Shown here: positions 51,301 through 53,834 of the stretch, piece after piece
Numbering within the stretch: position 1 is the first letter of the stretch
How the letters are laid out: each line of letters starts with the position of its first letter
Source of the DNA: Ruminiclostridium sp.
GTDB lineage: Bacteria > Bacillota > Clostridia > Oscillospirales > Oscillospiraceae
Assembly (NCBI GenBank): GCA_022792035.1
Contig: JAAWAE010000104.1
Coordinates: forward strand, 1-53,834
Reading direction: 5' to 3'
Length of the DNA stretch: 53,834 bases
Made by a program: the position numbers and the translations under genes
Notes under the pieces: model-generated
What the model saw: only the letters and a program-made list of their open reading frames with translations
What the model was told of the DNA's origin: nothing
Databases searched by the model: none

Positions 51301-53401
51301 TGCGAATCTTCCATCTATGGATGATTTCACCAGCGGGGGAGACGAACTTGGGATTCTCAAGCGAGAATTAAAAAAGCAACGGCGTATTATGCCCATTCGC
51401 CGCCTGTTTCGGGAAATACCGAATCTGATGTTGTCTTTGAAGCCTTGTTTGATGATGTCGCCTTTGTCGGTCAGTATGTTCCTAGAAGCAGATGCTTTTG
51501 CTTTCGATACGGTTATTTTTGATGAGGCGTCCCAAGTATGTACAGAAAATGCGATTGGTTCTATCCTTCGGGGGAAACAAGTCATCATTGCCGGAGACAG
51601 CAAACAGCTCCCGCCAACCGATTTCTTCTCCGCCATGGTATCCGAGAATGACTTTGATGGAGAACCGGGCAGTGACGATAATTATGATGATATTGGTGCA
51701 TACGACTCCATTTTGGATGAGGCAGAGGCAGCTTCTCTCCCCGGACGAACCCTCCGCTGGCACTACCGGAGCCGTCATGAGCATTTGATTGCATTTTCAA
51801 ATGCGAAATTTTATAATGGAGATTTAATTACATTCCCTTCCAATGTGGAGCGTGCTCCGAATGTAGGGGTAGAGCACATCTATGTCGAGTCTGGATTCTA
51901 TGACCGAGGTGGGAAAAAGGGGAATCGAATTGAAGCAGACCGAGTGGCCGATTTGGTTTTTAAGCATTTTGAGCAATTTCCAAACCGTTCTATTGGGGTT
52001 ATCGCTTTTAGTGTCGTTCAGCAGCAGGCCATAGAAACGGCTCTAATCAAACGCCGCAAAGAAGACCAACGATACGAAGCTCTCTTTGGTGAGGATCGGG
52101 ATGAGGCTTTCTTTGTTAAAAATCTGGAAAATGTACAGGGCGATGAACGGGATACCATTATTTTTAGCGTCGGCTATGCAAAAGACGCTACTGGTGTTAT
52201 GCGGCAAAATTTCGGTCCGCTGAACAGAGTGGGCGGAGAGCGCCGATTAAATGTTGCCATTACCCGCGCTAAATATAATGTAAAATTAGTGTGCTCCCTT
52301 CACCCTACAGATATTGACATCGAAAAGGTTACACATGAAGGTCCCAAATTACTAAGAAGTTATATCGAATTTGCGATACATGGACCATCTGCATTGCAAA
52401 ACGAAGTAACAGAATCCAGCAATATACAGCACGATTCCCCCTTCGAAGCTGCTGTTTATACCTTCTTAGAACGAAAGGGCTATAAGCTGGCAACCCAAGT
52501 TGGCTGCTCTGGATACCGTATCGATATGGCAGTCAAGCATCCCACTCTAAGCGGGCGTTATGTGCTGGGCATCGAATGTGATGGTGCCTCTTACCACTCG
52601 GCCCGAACAGCTAGAGAACGGGATCGGCTTCGGCAGGATGTCCTGGAGAGCATGGGATGGAGAATTCATCGCATCTGGTCCACAGACTGGATTAAAGACC
52701 CAAGAGCAGAAGGCCAGCGGTTGGTGGATGCTGTTGAAGATGCAATCAACTGTTATGCAGAGGAAGGATTAGAACCCGTTCCACCTGAGCCCATAACACC
52801 TGTTGCAGAATCCGAACCCAGTGTATCTGAGCCTAAGCCCATAATATCTGAAACAGAGACAGATCAGATGACGATTTGGGAAAACGATACCTCCAATCCT
52901 TATGACTTTGACCTACCTACTGAGACAGATTTTTGTGTGCTTCCACGGATTCAAAGTGCCTATGTATCTCCTATACATTATTTGGGAGACTGTATTGAAC
53001 TTTTGGTTCAAAATGAGTGGCCGATCCATCACAAATTGGTGCTTCAGAAGCTAAAGAATTATGATTCAAAAGATGTTTACGCTGCACTCGCCCATGTGAA
53101 CGGAAGAATCCTACGGAAAGGCAACTTTTTCTACCCTGTTCAGTTTAAGGATATCCCAGTTCGACAAGCGGGCGAAAGAACAATAGAACAGATTAGTCAC
53201 GATGAACTGGCCGCTGGTATGCTTCTTGTATTGGGCAAACACGCTGGACTACCTCAATCGGCCTTGCTTGCGGAATCTATACGGGCCTTCGGTTTTTCTC
53301 AAGATGATCCAAACGTCATCGAGAAGCTCAATATGGCACTCAAACAATTAGTTTCATATGGCAAAATTCAAGGAGCAGATGATATATTTACAGTCAGATA
53401 G
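48338..53401 (+). CDS. DUF4011 / SF1 helicase / Vsr-like nuclease / DUF3320 protein
   Basis: A 1687-aa multidomain protein. DUF4011 at the N-terminus (LDNWKKKLLDMSKRNPLLNY, residues 8-27); SF1 helicase with Walker A GPPGTGKSQTITN (about 297-309), a long helical insertion at about 370-1040, Walker B FDEASQV (about 1061-1067), GDSKQLPPTDFF, WHYRSRHEHL, ENVQGDERDTIIFSVGYA and NVAITRAK; a MTES_1575/Vsr-like nuclease at about 1366-1470 (YRIDMAV, GIECDGASYH, RDRLRQDVLESMGWRIHRIW); and DUF3320 at about 1547-1687. This architecture occurs in defence islands and, from memory, matches a reported anti-phage system (Hhe); that name should be verified. It probably unwinds and cuts foreign nucleic acid. 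Confidence 0.9.
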   Translation: MVDIESRLDNWKKKLLDMSKRNPLLNYRDTRRSNLRIQKPGIYELWDSFVINDIPLEFPFEEDEAKVSLTKEKETEDFGAVQTNQPIKEQRLTLDNLRKKTKLFIEEQGVNILYLSFGFLRWTEADHSKVQLDSPLVLVPVSITRKSATSPFVLSLREDEISVNATLAYKLDNDFGIKLPEFEFKEELADYFTQIQQLITRNHWEIVLEVGLCLLSFHKINMYHDLEKHQQAILNHPIIRALGGDNSAVASDLSFITHFDHDRNSSPEHTFQIVDADASQQDAILCARKGYSFVLQGPPGTGKSQTITNIVAECLADGKKVLFVSEKAAALDVVYKRLKNAELDDFCLILHSDKENKKNTLAQLHRVLNLSGQSTSVREDAYQKLDRLNADRARLNEYSSALFTVIEPLHKTIYEVNGILADLSQYEDIVFPIEEIQQITQPTFTNYINTLDRFAAIAASMNNDYQSNPWYGTNIPFVSNELRSNTSAYLERLIPKVNRLSELSQAAASALDISVIPSCDTLARTAVILEVAGQAPKVPIHWLIDQEDISLWAEEIADLKATQRTFTELREAIRALHQDILQKDATADFSNFETLTTTNEIDAHIDAISTHLSSSQPCYAKWQGLSNPSTPRTLYIAASEKVGVYNIICQKISENYENEIFDIDFNALYLRFKAKSQSTFKAINPQYRADKKQIQNLSRRLGTTLTDEEIFDVLQQLRQMDEHRKWVDENEDSLQAIFGPLYQGKNTDFTELERLLDAYAHMQTCIEHLHELRSLIQQSKGKESQLQQHYGSLYSGLDTDWDTVQHALDWTKNFSETIEQSNGYGEAFFRNICNYDDKVEQCKLYSVQIKETLADIDPELSWFQNLFQIPDQWTAMPLFELTARLHRCANDLAALEEWIDFRTARSQCYELGLEDYIRQIETMHIDAKSIVPIFKKRFFRLWLDAVLPEYPVVASFRRKSQESVIQEFNQLDKLQFEIASTRIRSKLIANLPSMDDFTSGGDELGILKRELKKQRRIMPIRRLFREIPNLMLSLKPCLMMSPLSVSMFLEADAFAFDTVIFDEASQVCTENAIGSILRGKQVIIAGDSKQLPPTDFFSAMVSENDFDGEPGSDDNYDDIGAYDSILDEAEAASLPGRTLRWHYRSRHEHLIAFSNAKFYNGDLITFPSNVERAPNVGVEHIYVESGFYDRGGKKGNRIEADRVADLVFKHFEQFPNRSIGVIAFSVVQQQAIETALIKRRKEDQRYEALFGEDRDEAFFVKNLENVQGDERDTIIFSVGYAKDATGVMRQNFGPLNRVGGERRLNVAITRAKYNVKLVCSLHPTDIDIEKVTHEGPKLLRSYIEFAIHGPSALQNEVTESSNIQHDSPFEAAVYTFLERKGYKLATQVGCSGYRIDMAVKHPTLSGRYVLGIECDGASYHSARTARERDRLRQDVLESMGWRIHRIWSTDWIKDPRAEGQRLVDAVEDAINCYAEEGLEPVPPEPITPVAESEPSVSEPKPIISETETDQMTIWENDTSNPYDFDLPTETDFCVLPRIQSAYVSPIHYLGDCIELLVQNEWPIHHKLVLQKLKNYDSKDVYAALAHVNGRILRKGNFFYPVQFKDIPVRQAGERTIEQISHDELAAGMLLVLGKHAGLPQSALLAESIRAFGFSQDDPNVIEKLNMALKQLVSYGKIQGADDIFTVR

Positions 53402-53426
53402 ATGGAATATATCAGTCCATATTTGT

Positions 53427-53540
53427 TATATAATTAAATAAAAATTGACGCTGTTTCGGCTTCGAGCGGGCCCCAGGTAATTACCCCCGCTCGCTCTTAA
53501 AAGCCGTCTCAGCGTCAATTTTTCTATAATTTCATAATAG
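53427..53540 (+). repeat. Palindromic cassette-like repeat, copy 3
   Basis: About 113 bp. AAAATTGACGCTG (53441-53453) pairs with CAGCGTCAATTTT (53510-53522); inside, GGCTT/AAGCC and CGAGCGGG/CCCGCTCG stems and GGTAATTACC. The central 60 bp is nearly identical to copy 2. Its right end overlaps the stop of the integrase remnant on the opposite strand. Confidence 0.9.
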
Positions 53541-53702
53541 ATTGAATGCGGCGGCATACTTTTCGGTTGCCGCTTTCATCTGATTCAAATCAGCCTTCAC
53601 GTAAAAGTTCAGCGTGGTACTTGCGTCTGCGTGGCCTAGAATCTCCTGTACGCTCTTGATGTCCGCGCCTTGGGAAAGTAACAGGGTGGCACAGGAATGC
53701 CG
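53532..53702 (-). pseudogene. Tyrosine recombinase (integrase), C-terminal remnant
   Basis: 56 codons remain of a phage-type integrase: box II from its arginine ([20 protein letters not shown]), the LGH histidine motif in [10 protein letters not shown], and the catalytic tyrosine in [10 protein letters not shown], ending FNLL. Immediately upstream in frame is a TAA, and no integrase sequence is seen at 53703-53834, so the first five sixths of the gene are gone. The stop lies inside palindromic repeat copy 3. Confidence 0.9.
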
Positions 53703-53834
53703 TTACGGTATAATAACGACAAACGGAAAAAGCCTTGATTTTCAAGGGGTTTGAGCGTTTGCCGTCATTTATTCAATTCCTTTTCCAAGTTGAAATCTGA
53801 CGAGAAAAATATCGAAAAAAGGAGGCTGTTTCAT
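53703..53834. other. Right-edge noncoding DNA with hairpins and a ribosome site
   Basis: Contains CCTTGA/TCAAGG and GACAAACG/CGTTTGccGTC pairings (about 53720-53775), and at 53818-53825 AAAAGGAG followed by CTGTTTCAT at the last base. If the next base is G, an ATG would begin at 53833, so a plus-strand gene probably starts just beyond the window. Confidence 0.45.

Noticed and set aside
45763-53540. Calling the three palindromic repeats classical integron attC sites
   Set aside because: I do not see the conserved attC core pair (RYYYAAC/GTTRRRY) at the ends, and the integrase remnant does not show the integron-integrase insertion because that part is missing. Kept only as an analogy.
45763-53540. 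CRISPR array
   Set aside because: Only three repeats, spaced kilobases apart with genes between them; no short regular repeat-spacer pattern occurs anywhere in the window.

Overview
The window looks like a chromosome segment from a high-GC, spore-forming gut Clostridia relative, most likely Oscillospiraceae (Flavonifractor/Lawsonibacter/Oscillibacter-like). That placement is inference from gene content. The supporting features are an ispH-rpsA fusion, sporulation-associated ytfJ and dacB-type genes, SLH-domain surface proteins, a K+-dependent membrane pyrophosphatase, and strongly G/C-ending codons in the core genes. Most promoters are readable as sigma-A boxes with 16-18 bp spacers, and most operons end in clear stem-loop terminators.

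Layout. 1-2007 (minus): 3'-truncated argS, ywiB-like DUF1934 and a small XRE regulator. 2133-7852 (plus): a SLOG/DUF1273 protein, then site-2 protease, scpA, scpB, DUF2953, ytfJ (gerW), dacB-type carboxypeptidase and rluB. 7937-16016 (plus): RpiR regulator, HI0933-like flavoprotein, cmk, plsC, ispH-rpsA, DUF1858, trmK, nif3-like, yebC. 16030-17511: an AT-richer module with an XRE regulator, a small membrane protein and a zinc-ribbon membrane protein. 17514-21817: Uma2 nuclease, SLH/C39-like surface protein, DUF2975+HTH pair, Rpn-type nuclease. 21881-27296 (minus): the glycolytic operon trmL-pgk-tpiA-gpmI-eno. 27562-35692 (plus): SLH surface protein, trkA-trkH potassium uptake and hppA. 35915-41143: Old Yellow Enzyme relative, rarD, sfsA, a small coiled-coil protein and a LytTR two-component system. 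41219-42785: pepT and a tRNA-Met/Glu/Val cluster. 42875-43564 (minus): a yefM-yoeB toxin-antitoxin pair with a frameshifted toxin, and a tRNA-Pro-like gene with a broken 5' acceptor strand.

From about 43.6 kb to 53.5 kb the sequence is AT-rich and accessory. It holds an unrecognised 439-aa protein, a second copy of the XRE/zinc-ribbon module, a lipoprotein and a 1687-aa DUF4011-helicase-nuclease-DUF3320 protein that is a candidate anti-phage defence gene. Three copies of a roughly 113-bp palindromic repeat follow these genes in the same orientation. The last copy abuts the 3' end of a truncated tyrosine integrase. The degenerate tRNA-Pro on the left and the integrase remnant on the right suggest an integrated, partly decayed element with a cassette-like structure. 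This is the most unusual part of the window.

How the genes work together: the core is housekeeping (translation, chromosome segregation, cell wall, isoprenoid and phospholipid synthesis, glycolysis, K+ and PPi energetics). The accessory parts carry nucleases, toxin-antitoxin genes, small regulators and a defence candidate.
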